From Xiheimicrobium sp052034585 (GTDB lineage: Bacteria > Myxococcota > Myxococcia > Myxococcales > Myxococcaceae), in assembly GCA_052034585.1 (NCBI GenBank), contig JBPOIJ010000057.1, positions 124,001 to 188,000 of the forward strand: 64,000 bases of DNA, written 5' to 3'. The notes below the pieces were generated by a model. The model was not told the DNA's origin. It did not search any database and worked only from the letters and a program-made list of their open reading frames with translations. A program made the position numbers and the translations under genes. Shown piece after piece: positions 1-7,722 of this stretch. The first letter of the stretch is position 1, and each line of letters starts with the position of its first letter.

Positions 1-1
1 G

Positions 2-1525
2 GCGATGGCGGCGAGCTGTTCCTTGCCCGCGGGCACGAAGAACCGGTGCGTCGTTCAAGACGATTGCTTGCCTGGGTTCGTCTGCCTCGACGAGCTGTGC
101 CGGCGGCCCGAGTCGGTGGACGCTGGCTCGACGGACGGAGGTCTGGCGACTGGGCACACCGAGACGAACGCGCCGCTCGAGCTCCTCTTGCCGCGCGCAC
201 CGAGGAGCGACGCCGGGCTCACCTCGAGCCATCGCATCTTCCGGGCGTACCCAGGCCTGCCCTACGAGATTCGGGCCGTCGTCGTCGGAGGCGCCTACCC
301 CTACTCGTTCAGCCTCACCGGCGCGCCGGCGGACATGACGGTGGAGCCGCGCACTGGGTTGATTCGGTGGACCTCACCGCGCACGACGACGACGCCCACC
401 GTGAGCGTCGTCGACTCGGCAGGAGCGACCGTCTCTGCGAGCTGGACCATCTCGGTCGGCGTCGGCGGCTTCCTCTTCGTCGACCCCGACGGAGGCAGCT
501 CGAGCGGCGCGGGCACGTTGGCGGCTCCGTGGGCCTCGTTGGCAGACGTGCACTCGCAGGGAGACGGCGGCGACATCGTCTACCTCCGCGGCGGCCGCTA
601 CTCGCTCGAGGGCATCGCGCGTCAGGGCGTGGGCACCGAGTGGGAACGCGTCACCTTCGATGCCCGCAGGCAGCCGACCACCTGGCTCGCCTTCCCCGAC
701 GAGCGGCCCCTCCTCGACTTCTCTGCGGGGAGCCCAGACGGCGGCGTGCTCCTTCGGCTCGCGGGTGGCTTCCCCTACCTCGACGGCTTGGAGACGACTG
801 GGAGCCGCGTCATCGGCGTGCAAGTCGAGGCCGGCGAGTATGCGGTGTTCCGCCGGCTCTCCCTCCACCACCACAGCGGAGGCCCAGTCGGCTCGAGCAG
901 CTCGCTGTTGCACGTGCTCGAGTGGGACCCACCGCTCATCGGGCTCACGGTTCAAGACTCGACCTTCTCGGAGGTGGTGGGCGGCACCGGGCTCGTCCTC
1001 AGCGGGCACCAGCAGGCGCTCGTCGAAGACTGCCGCTTCACGCGGCTGCCAGTCGGCCTCGGGGTGAAGGACCGGCTGCCGCGCTTCACCGTTCGCAACA
1101 ACGCCTTCCTCGAGACGACGCAGGTCGCGCTCGCCGGCCCCGCGAGCCACTCCAGCACCTCGGGCGAGCTGCTCTTCAACCTGGTGAAGCCGTCGAGCGG
1201 CGCGGCGCTCGACATCAACGAAGGAGGGACGGTCGGCGCCCTGCACGTCTACCGAAACACGCTCCTCGGGCGGGTTGCTTTGCGTGACGTCACCGGCACC
1301 ACGGGGCCCTTCATCTTCAACAACAACGTGGTGGTGAACGACGACCTCTCGACCTCCCCCCAGCACTTCTCCTTCACCCGCGTCACCGAGCCGGCGCGCG
1401 CCATCGTTCGCGACAACCTGGTGAGCCCGGTGGGCGGAGGGCTGGTGAACGAAGCCGGGGAGCTCGTCGACGGTGGCGCCAGCCTCGGTCTGTTCGGGCA
1501 TCAGCGTGCGCCGGCGGAGCGGTAG
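2..1525 (+). CDS. Beta-helix surface lipoprotein, 5' end cut by window edge
   Basis: The reading frame is open from the window edge. The first Met (base 5) lies inside what looks like the end of a lipoprotein signal (A-A-S-C), so the true start is upstream of the window. After the Cys come a short Cys-rich stretch and a Ser/Asp-rich spacer. An Ig/cadherin-like beta domain follows at about residues 55-150, then a long region with regularly spaced N/D/V/F residues typical of right-handed parallel beta-helices (about 155-490). The gene is a paralogue of its downstream neighbour: the same order of domains and many shared motifs (HRIFxAYPGL, GGAYPYxFSLT, NNNVV). It lacks the neighbour's long AGG repeat linker. 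It is probably an outer-membrane or surface carbohydrate-associated protein. No catalytic residues could be assigned. Confidence 0.8.
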   Translation, partial: AMAASCSLPAGTKNRCVVQDDCLPGFVCLDELCRRPESVDAGSTDGGLATGHTETNAPLELLLPRAPRSDAGLTSSHRIFRAYPGLPYEIRAVVVGGAYPYSFSLTGAPADMTVEPRTGLIRWTSPRTTTTPTVSVVDSAGATVSASWTISVGVGGFLFVDPDGGSSSGAGTLAAPWASLADVHSQGDGGDIVYLRGGRYSLEGIARQGVGTEWERVTFDARRQPTTWLAFPDERPLLDFSAGSPDGGVLLRLAGGFPYLDGLETTGSRVIGVQVEAGEYAVFRRLSLHHHSGGPVGSSSSLLHVLEWDPPLIGLTVQDSTFSEVVGGTGLVLSGHQQALVEDCRFTRLPVGLGVKDRLPRFTVRNNAFLETTQVALAGPASHSSTSGELLFNLVKPSSGAALDINEGGTVGALHVYRNTLLGRVALRDVTGTTGPFIFNNNVVVNDDLSTSPQHFSFTRVTEPARAIVRDNLVSPVGGGLVNEAGELVDGGASLGLFGHQRAPAER

Positions 1526-1662
1526 CCGGGGCGCGCGAAGGACTCCGGTGGCCTTCGCGCAACCGACCGGGAGGAGTGGGCTTTTGGCGATCTCCACGAG
1601 GGAGCGGCCCAACTTCGAGGCTCCTGCGTAGGGGCACGAAACCCACGAGAGAGGGCTGAACC

Positions 1663-3492
1663 GTGATTCCACTGCGACGAGTGATGCTGGTTGGGGTGTG
1701 CGTGTTGATGGCGTGCAGCCCGCCGATGACGGTGTGCGCGCCGGGAAAAGTCGAAGCGTGTCCGTGCAGCGGAGGGAGTCAGGGGACGCAGTCGTGCAAC
1801 GCCGATGGGACTGGCTTCGAGGCGTGCAGCTGCACCGCGGGTGGCGGAGGAACGGCGAACGCAGGTGGAACGGCGAGCGCAGGTGGAGCGGCGAGCGCCG
1901 GTGGAGCGGCGAGCGCAGGTGGAACCTCCAGCGCAGGTGGAACCTCCAGCGCAGGTGGAACGGCGAGCGCAGGTGGAACGGCGAGCGCAGGTGGATCGGC
2001 GAGCGCAGGCGGAACGGCGAGCGCAGGTGGAACGGCGAGCGCGGGCGGAACGGCGAGCGCGGGCGGCGCGTCGGGAGGCTCTGGCGGCGGAGTGCCTGGG
2101 CCCGCCGGCTACGTCGAATCGAACGGACCGCTCGAGCTCATCTCTCCTCGCGCGGTGAACTCCGCTGCACCCGGCGCCCCTCCCATCACCGCGGCGCACC
2201 GCATCTTCAAGGCGTACCCGGGGCTCGAGTACGACATTCGGGCGGTCGTCACCGGCGGCGCGTACCCCTACACCTTCAGCCTCACCAACGCTCCGAGTGG
2301 AATGACCATCGACTCGGCGACGGGACGCGTCCGCTGGACGAACCCACAAGCCAACGCGACCCCGACGCTCACCGTCACCGACTCGGTGGGCGCGCAGGTG
2401 TCGTCGAACTGGACCATCGTCGTCGGCGCTGCGGGCTTCAAGTTCGTCGACGCGGTGAATGGCTCGTCGACCAACCAGGGCACCGAGACCAGCCCGTGGC
2501 GGACCTTGGCTGACGTCTCGGCGCGGGGCGGCGCGGGCTCCATCGTCTACTTCCGGGCGGGCACGTACACGCCGGCGGGAATCGCGCGCACCTCGGTCGG
2601 AACGGTCTGGGAGCGCGTCGTCTTCAACGCCAACAGCGCGCCCGTCGTGTGGCTCGCCTACCCAGGAGAACGGCCCGTCATCGACTTCGGGTACCAACCG
2701 ACCGGCGACGTGGGCCCGCTCATTCGCCTCGGCTACGCGCACCCGTACGTCGATGGCTTCGAGACCATCAACTCGCACGTCATCGGCTTCCAGCTCGAGG
2801 GAGGCGAGTACGCCACCTTCCGCCGGCTGCACATGCACGCGCACGCGGGCGGCCCCGATGGTTCGAACTCGTCCACCATCATGACGACGACGTGGGACCC
2901 GGGCCTCTATGGCATGGCCGTGCAGGACAACGAGTTCGACGCCTTCGGCCTCGGGAACGGGCTCAAGATCTACGGCCGCCGCAAGCTCGTCATCGAAGAC
3001 AACCACTTCCACCATCAGCCGGGGCCGATGGAGCTCAAGGCCGGGGTGGCGGAGTTCACCGTGCGCAGCAACCGCTTCAACGACATCTCGGGCATCGCCA
3101 TCGGAGGCAACATGCACTCCATCGGCGCGGCGGCGACCGGCGGCGACATTCTCTTCAACCTCGTCCTCGACTCGAGCCTCTACGCGCTCGACCTCAACCA
3201 GGACGGCATGGCGACGCGGATCAACGTGCTGCGCAACACGTTCCTCGGGCGGGTGAACATTCGCAACGTGACGAGCGGCAACGGGCCGTTCCGGCTCAAC
3301 AACAACGTGGTCATCAACGCCGACGGCGCCCGCACTCCGCCCTTCTTCACCTACGAGCAGGTGTCCGACCCGTCACGGGTGATCATCGGCACCAACCTCA
3401 CCGGCACGCCGAGCGCAGGGCTCGTCGACGCCAATGGGCAGCTCACTGCGGCGTCGCTCTCCAACCTCGGCACGCACGGGCACCAACGCTGA
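1663..3492 (+). CDS. Beta-helix surface lipoprotein with AGGTAS repeat linker
   Basis: 609 aa. The signal peptide ends in lipobox L-M-A-C (Cys18). Residues 22-57 form a small Cys-rich module (C-P-C-x-G-G-x-Q-G-x-Q-x-C). Eleven copies of a six-residue AGGTAS-type unit follow at residues 67-132, then an Ig-like beta domain at about 150-260 and a predicted parallel beta-helix at about 265-600. The GTG at the first codon position of the frame (base 1663) is preceded by GAGAGAGGGC, a good ribosome binding site. It is a tandem paralogue of the preceding gene, 137 bp apart on the same strand. The repeat region is probably a flexible stalk holding the helix off the membrane. Substrate and function are unknown. 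Confidence 0.85.
   Translation: MIPLRRVMLVGVCVLMACSPPMTVCAPGKVEACPCSGGSQGTQSCNADGTGFEACSCTAGGGGTANAGGTASAGGAASAGGAASAGGTSSAGGTSSAGGTASAGGTASAGGSASAGGTASAGGTASAGGTASAGGASGGSGGGVPGPAGYVESNGPLELISPRAVNSAAPGAPPITAAHRIFKAYPGLEYDIRAVVTGGAYPYTFSLTNAPSGMTIDSATGRVRWTNPQANATPTLTVTDSVGAQVSSNWTIVVGAAGFKFVDAVNGSSTNQGTETSPWRTLADVSARGGAGSIVYFRAGTYTPAGIARTSVGTVWERVVFNANSAPVVWLAYPGERPVIDFGYQPTGDVGPLIRLGYAHPYVDGFETINSHVIGFQLEGGEYATFRRLHMHAHAGGPDGSNSSTIMTTTWDPGLYGMAVQDNEFDAFGLGNGLKIYGRRKLVIEDNHFHHQPGPMELKAGVAEFTVRSNRFNDISGIAIGGNMHSIGAAATGGDILFNLVLDSSLYALDLNQDGMATRINVLRNTFLGRVNIRNVTSGNGPFRLNNNVVINADGARTPPFFTYEQVSDPSRVIIGTNLTGTPSAGLVDANGQLTAASLSNLGTHGHQR
1861..2058 (+). repeat. Eleven in-frame 18-bp repeats (AGGTAS linker)
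   Basis: These tandem 18-bp units lie inside the beta-helix lipoprotein gene and encode AGG-[TAS]-[AS]-S. Units differ by a few substitutions (TAS, AAS, TSS, SAS). The length is a multiple of 3, so gain or loss of units would change linker length without breaking the frame. Confidence 0.85.
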
Positions 3493-3548
3493 GCGTGAGT
3501 CGAGCGGTGCACGCCCAACTCGACGCGCCGAATCGACCGAGCTTGGGG

Positions 3549-4082
3549 CTAGTGGGGAAAGAGGTCGAGCGGCGGGCTGCGCTCGGCCTGGAGCTGCGCC
3601 TCGCCCTCGGGTGTCCAGGCGATCGTCTCGGTGCCACACTTCACGTTCGACGAATCGTCCACCACCTCGCACCAGAGCGCGCGTCGCTCGCCGACGCAGA
3701 CGAGGGCACTGCAGAAGAGCCCGCCAGTGAAGAGGTGCGCCTCCTTCGTTCCATCGGGTGAAGGGAGCGAGCTCTTCGCTGACAGACTGAAGAGCGGCCA
3801 GTGCCACCAGACGCCGCCCCCGACCCCCGCGACGCCCACCACGAGGAGCAGCACTGCGGTGAGCACCGACGGCGTCGAGGTGCGCTTGGTGAAGATGAGC
3901 ACGAAGAGCGCGACCGCTGGCAGCACTGGCAGCATCACGAGCGAGGCGAGGTACAGCTTCTCTCCGAGGGGCGTGAGGTGGGTCTGCTTCGAGGCCTCCT
4001 CGGCGAGCTGCCAGGCCGCGGCGCGCGCTCCGAAGAACGTCATCGCGAGGAAGGCGAGCGCGAGGGGGGCCCAGCGACGCAT
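3549..4082 (-). CDS. Small hydrophobic membrane protein
   Basis: 177 aa starting MRRWAPLALAF. Three hydrophobic stretches (about residues 5-25, 44-64 and 70-92) suggest an inner-membrane protein. A C-terminal soluble part of about 80 residues contains five Cys (124, 129, 138, 149 region) and has the look of a small extracytoplasmic domain. A longer in-frame extension upstream exists but runs antisense through the oxygenase gene and is not credible. The start ATG overlaps the stop of a 31-codon ORF (TGATG), so it is probably translationally coupled, as the last gene of the oxygenase operon. The family was not recognised. Confidence 0.65.
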   Translation of the reverse strand: MRRWAPLALAFLAMTFFGARAAAWQLAEEASKQTHLTPLGEKLYLASLVMLPVLPAVALFVLIFTKRTSTPSVLTAVLLLVVGVAGVGGGVWWHWPLFSLSAKSSLPSPDGTKEAHLFTGGLFCSALVCVGERRALWCEVVDDSSNVKCGTETIAWTPEGEAQLQAERSPPLDLFPH

Positions 4083-4177
4083 CACTCGAGCGCCCTGAAG
4101 TCGACGCGCCAGGGGCCCACGCTGCTCGAGGCGCCAGCCGCCACGAACACCGAACCAGGCGGAGCGAGTCGTCGCAT
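4082..4177 (-). CDS. 31-aa ORF coupled between oxygenase and membrane protein
   Basis: This short ORF begins MRRLAPPGSV 6 nt after the stop of the Rieske oxygenase gene. GAGGA lies a few bases ahead of its ATG. It ends in TGATG, sharing one base with the next start. The tight packing suggests it is translated, perhaps only as a leader coupling the two larger genes. It is also possible that it is a chance ORF. The residues give no functional hint. Confidence 0.4.
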   Translation of the reverse strand: MRRLAPPGSVFVAAGASSSVGPWRVDFRALE

Positions 4178-4183
4178 GAGTCC

Positions 4184-5365
4184 TCAAATCCAGAAGCTGA
4201 TTCGCCGCCTGGCGTTCTCGGGGCCCGCGCCCAGTCCACCTTCGCGGAGCCACCCGCGGTACGCCTCGATGTCGGCGTGGAGCAGGTCGGCCTCGGTGGA
4301 CTGGAAGGTGAGGGCTCCCGGCGCGCTGACGAGCCCGTCGTGCTGCACCTGCATGACGGCGACGTCCTGGCCGATGACCTGCGTCGTGTACCACTTCATG
4401 AAGCGGCGAAGGCCCCGCGCGACGAGGTTGCGCGGCAAGTCGACGGGCAAGCGATAGGCGATGGAGGTGTAGACGAGGCTCTCGAGCGGGCCGATGGGCG
4501 CCACCTGACTCGAGATGACGTAGCCGGAGCGCTCGCCCCACAGGTAGTCCACGCGGGTGACGTTCGGCACGTAGAACTTGTCGGTGTGCACCATCGGCAA
4601 GCCAGTCGGGTTGAGGAGGAACCCGGCGCCGGTGAGCTGGTCGTTCTCCTGTTCGTAGGTGACGAGGACGGAGCCATCGACGCGCTCGACGGTCGCGGGC
4701 ACTTGGGTGCGCCGTCGATTGCGAAACCAGCCCTTGTGGACGAAGACCGTGTGCGGCACGTCCATGAAGTTCTCGACGAGGTTGGTGACGCCGTTGGGGA
4801 AGCGGGTCACCATGAAGTAGCTCGTCCACTCCGGGTCGCCCCAGTGCGGCACTCGAAACGGCGGCATTCGCGCCTTCGAGACGTCCTCGCCCATGAAGAC
4901 GAAGACGAGCCCGTCTTGCTCGAGCGTCGGGTAGCGCGGGAGCCGGCCCACGTCGCTCGGTGTCAGCGAGAGGCCTTCCTTCGCGTGGCCTTCGGCGTCG
5001 AGCAGGGCTCCGCGTTGCGTGGGACCGAGGCTCGGGATTTCGACGCAGGCGCCGGTCTCGTCGTAGACCCAGCCGTGGTACGGGCAGCCGAGCTTGCCGT
5101 CGAAGCAGTCACCGGCCGAGAGGCGCGCGTTGCGGTGCAGGCAGCGATCGAGGAGCGCAGCGGGGCGGCCCGCGCGATCGCGAAACAGCACGAGGGGCGT
5201 CTGAAAGAGCGTGCGGTGGAGCGGGGCCTTGCCGGTCAGCTCGGTCGAGAGGCAGGCGACGTACCAGTAGTCCTTGAGCGCGCCACAGCGGGAGAGGTCG
5301 GCCTCGGCCTCGAGGTCGATGCGCCGCGGATCGTCGGTGGAGAGCCGCTTCGGCCGTTCGGTCAC
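4184..5365 (-). CDS. Rieske non-haem iron oxygenase, alpha-type
   Basis: 393 aa. An N-terminal Rieske [2Fe-2S] domain has C75-x-H77 and C94-x2-H97 with the usual 17-residue gap. The mononuclear iron site N-x2-D-x2-H-x4-H is at N199, D202, H205 and H210 (ENFMDVPHTVFVH). This layout is that of ring-hydroxylating/demethylating oxygenases of the VanA and pheophorbide-a-oxygenase type, which hydroxylate or O-demethylate aromatic substrates using an external reductase. No reductase gene lies nearby, so the partner must be elsewhere. It is the first gene of a probable three-gene minus-strand operon. The substrate cannot be told from the sequence. Confidence 0.88.
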   Translation of the reverse strand: MTERPKRLSTDDPRRIDLEAEADLSRCGALKDYWYVACLSTELTGKAPLHRTLFQTPLVLFRDRAGRPAALLDRCLHRNARLSAGDCFDGKLGCPYHGWVYDETGACVEIPSLGPTQRGALLDAEGHAKEGLSLTPSDVGRLPRYPTLEQDGLVFVFMGEDVSKARMPPFRVPHWGDPEWTSYFMVTRFPNGVTNLVENFMDVPHTVFVHKGWFRNRRRTQVPATVERVDGSVLVTYEQENDQLTGAGFLLNPTGLPMVHTDKFYVPNVTRVDYLWGERSGYVISSQVAPIGPLESLVYTSIAYRLPVDLPRNLVARGLRRFMKWYTTQVIGQDVAVMQVQHDGLVSAPGALTFQSTEADLLHADIEAYRGWLREGGLGAGPENARRRISFWI

Positions 5366-5520
5366 GGGGAGACTGTGGCTCGGACTCAGGGGAAGGACAA
5401 CCGCCGTGCCACGATGTCAGTCCCTTCGACGGCGTGCTGACAGGCTGACGACGGCCGAGCCTGCAACCGTGCGAGCCTGGTGGGAACGCCGGTGGCATCG
5501 AACGTGCTCACCGTCTCCGC

Positions 5521-6375
5521 ATGGTCTTCCTCGCGGTGACGTTCGTGCTCGCGTGTCCAGGTCCCGAGCCCTCACGGCTCGAGCTCGTCGGCGTGTTGCT
5601 CGACGACGAACCAGCCGAGCGCGTCGCAGTGCTGCGCGACCCACGGTCGGGTCGGTCGTTCACCGTTCACGAGGGCGACGACGTCGAGGCCTCACAAGAG
5701 CTCCAAGTCGAAGCCGGCGCGCTGGTGGTCAGGCGGTACCGGGCGCGGGTCGAACGAATCGAGCGAGGCCGGGTGATCCTCGAGCGCCGGCAGGGACGAG
5801 AGGAGGCGGCGTCGGCGAGCGCGTGGGTGGAGCAGCGTGGGTGCCGGCCGCTCCTCGACTTCGCTCGCGCAGGGGAAGTCGCGATGCAGGCGCGAATCGT
5901 GCCGGCGTTCGAGCGAGGCATCCCCATCGGCTTCAAGCTCTTCTCGATTCGGCCGGGCTCGGTGTGGAGCCACGTCGGGCTCCAGAACGGCGACGTCATC
6001 GAGCGGATCAACGGACTCGACCTCACCAGCCCCGAGAAGGCGATGACGGTCTATTCGACGTTGCGCTGCGCGCGCCGGTTCGAGGTCGAGGTGCGCCGAC
6101 GTGGCGAACCACTCAGCCTCGTCCTCCTTCCGGCTGAACAGCTGAACGACGCCCTGCTCGTTCGCGGGCGAGGGCGCTTCGTCGTGAGCGGCCTCGAGCC
6201 ACGAGCACCGCTCGCGCGAGCGGGCCTTCGCGACGGCGACGTCGTCGAGCGCATCGAGGGCCACCCGCTCCAGCTCGTGATGCTCCGCGCCGGCCAGCGG
6301 AGGCGACTCATCGTCACCGCCATCGAAGCCGCGAACCCCTCGGCGTCGGCGAGCGTCGGTTCGCGGTTCGACTGA
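5521..6375 (+). CDS. GspC-like protein with HR and PDZ domains, orphan
   Basis: 284 aa. Residues 19-85 resemble the homology region (HR) of type II secretion GspC (LVGVLLDD...AVLRDPRSG...VHEGDDV). Residues 125-202 form a PDZ domain (GFKLFSIRPGSVW, LQNGDVIERING). A second shorter PDZ-like segment lies at 215-266 (ARAGLRDGDVVERIEG). The N-terminus is a very short hydrophobic run ending in L-A-C. It lacks a basic n-region, so a non-ATG start upstream (frame open from 5449) is possible. No other secretion gene is in the window. The next gene starts 1 nt after the stop, so they are likely co-transcribed. Confidence 0.7.
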   Translation: MVFLAVTFVLACPGPEPSRLELVGVLLDDEPAERVAVLRDPRSGRSFTVHEGDDVEASQELQVEAGALVVRRYRARVERIERGRVILERRQGREEAASASAWVEQRGCRPLLDFARAGEVAMQARIVPAFERGIPIGFKLFSIRPGSVWSHVGLQNGDVIERINGLDLTSPEKAMTVYSTLRCARRFEVEVRRRGEPLSLVLLPAEQLNDALLVRGRGRFVVSGLEPRAPLARAGLRDGDVVERIEGHPLQLVMLRAGQRRRLIVTAIEAANPSASASVGSRFD

Positions 6376-6376
6376 A

Positions 6377-6910
6377 TTGCCGAGGGTCGTCTACCGTCTC
6401 GACGCCGTGCTCCTCGCCCTCGGGTTCACCGTGCTGACGGCGGCGCCACTCGTCGCTGAGGCACCCGCACGACCCTCGCTGGTGCTGACCGCCACCGGCC
6501 TCGCCGACGCCGTGTTGCTCGAGGTCGGTCCCACCGGTGGGCGACTGGGCACCGGCACCGGCGGACGGGTCGGGCTCCTCCTCGGCCTCACCGAGCGCCT
6601 CCACCTCGGGCCGACCTTGGAGGTCCGGCACGACTTCGCCAGCGACCGCACCGACGTCTTCGGGGCAGCGCGACTCTTCAGCCGCTTCCAGAGCCACTTC
6701 GCCATCACGATGGGGCTCGGCTACGGCCTTGGGTCGTTCAGCGCACCGGTGCCTCAGCACGTCATCGTGATCAGCACCGGCATCGCCGTTCGCGGAGGCC
6801 GCTTCTGGTTCTCCCTCGAGACCGAGGTGCTCTTCCGCGTCGTCGTCACCGGCTCGCGCACCGCGCGCGTCATCGGCGCCATCACCTTCGAGCACGATCT
6901 GCTGGGCTGA
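6377..6910 (+). CDS. Secreted, probable outer-membrane beta-barrel-like protein
   Basis: 177 aa from a TTG start placed 1 nt after the preceding stop; a GTG at 6407 is an alternative. A signal peptide (about residues 1-29) is followed by alternating hydrophobic/polar segments with Gly-rich turns, resembling a small eight-strand barrel or lipocalin-like beta sheet. There are no cysteines in the mature part and no recognised family. The stop lies in TGATCA, and the convergent lipoprotein gene stops 5 bp away. Confidence 0.6.
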   Translation: MPRVVYRLDAVLLALGFTVLTAAPLVAEAPARPSLVLTATGLADAVLLEVGPTGGRLGTGTGGRVGLLLGLTERLHLGPTLEVRHDFASDRTDVFGAARLFSRFQSHFAITMGLGYGLGSFSAPVPQHVIVISTGIAVRGGRFWFSLETEVLFRVVVTGSRTARVIGAITFEHDLLG

Positions 6911-6915
6911 TCAGC

Positions 6916-7572
6916 TCAGGGAAGAGCGAGTGTCAGGCTCACGTTGCGGAAGCCGAGCGTGTTCGCGCTGGTGATTTGGGTGAGGAACCAGACGCCGGGC
7001 GTCGCGCTGGTGCCCTTGAGGCCCATGCCGCCGGGGGTGAAGACCCACTTCTTGGTGGCGGTGTCGGGCGAAAACGGATCCGGCGCCGCGTCGCGCTTCA
7101 AGTACAGCTCGACGTCGTCACCGATGCAGGAATACGGGGCGCAGCTGCCGCCGTCGAGCACGAGCTCGATGCGGCTGGCGCTCGCCGGCACCACGAAGCA
7201 GAACTCCCGGGGCGGGTTGCCGCCGTTGTTGGTGCTCTGGAGCATCACCGCGCTGCCAGGCACCAGCACGGTCGAACCCGAGGGGCAGGTCGAGACCCCG
7301 GAGCCTCCGCCGGTCGCCGAACCACCCGCTGACGCCGAACCGCCACCGGCGCGTCCCCCTGCCGAGGAGCCGCCTCCAGCGGCGCTCGTCGTTCCGCCAC
7401 CGAAACCGCCCACGCCGAAGCTCGTGCCTCCCCCAGCCGAGCCCGCCACGCAGACGCTCCGCTGGCAGACGCTCGCTCCGCCGCAGTCGGCGTCCTTCGT
7501 GCACTCCGGGCCTCCGCACGCCGACAGCGCCACCACCGACATCACCGCGCACGACATCATTCGCTTCGTCAT
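6916..7572 (-). CDS. Lipoprotein with Gly-rich linker and PPC-like domain
   Basis: 218 aa from the ATG at 7572, chosen because GGAG lies 7 nt upstream and the signal MTKRMMSCAVMSVVALSAC is complete from there. An in-frame ATG nine codons earlier gives a poorer signal. Lipobox L-S-A-C (Cys19); small module C-x5-C-x5-C-x4-C at 24-41; Gly/Ser/Ala linker at 44-92. The C-terminal domain (about 95-218) resembles bacterial pre-peptidase C-terminal (PPC) beta-sandwich domains (FVVPASASRIELVLDGG, DDVELYLKRD). It is probably a surface binding protein. The ligand is unknown. Confidence 0.75.
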   Translation of the reverse strand: MTKRMMSCAVMSVVALSACGGPECTKDADCGGASVCQRSVCVAGSAGGGTSFGVGGFGGGTTSAAGGGSSAGGRAGGGSASAGGSATGGGSGVSTCPSGSTVLVPGSAVMLQSTNNGGNPPREFCFVVPASASRIELVLDGGSCAPYSCIGDDVELYLKRDAAPDPFSPDTATKKWVFTPGGMGLKGTSATPGVWFLTQITSANTLGFRNVSLTLALP

Positions 7573-7722
7573 CAGACCGCTCCAGGAAGGGGAGCCCAAC
7601 GCTCCGTGGTGCGGGCAGACGCTTGGCCAGGCCGAGAGGTCTCGCGCAGGAGCGTGAGGGGACCCTCGGATTCTCGCCGCTCGACCAGGGGCGAACGCGA
7701 CGAAGGACCCTCGGATTTTCCC

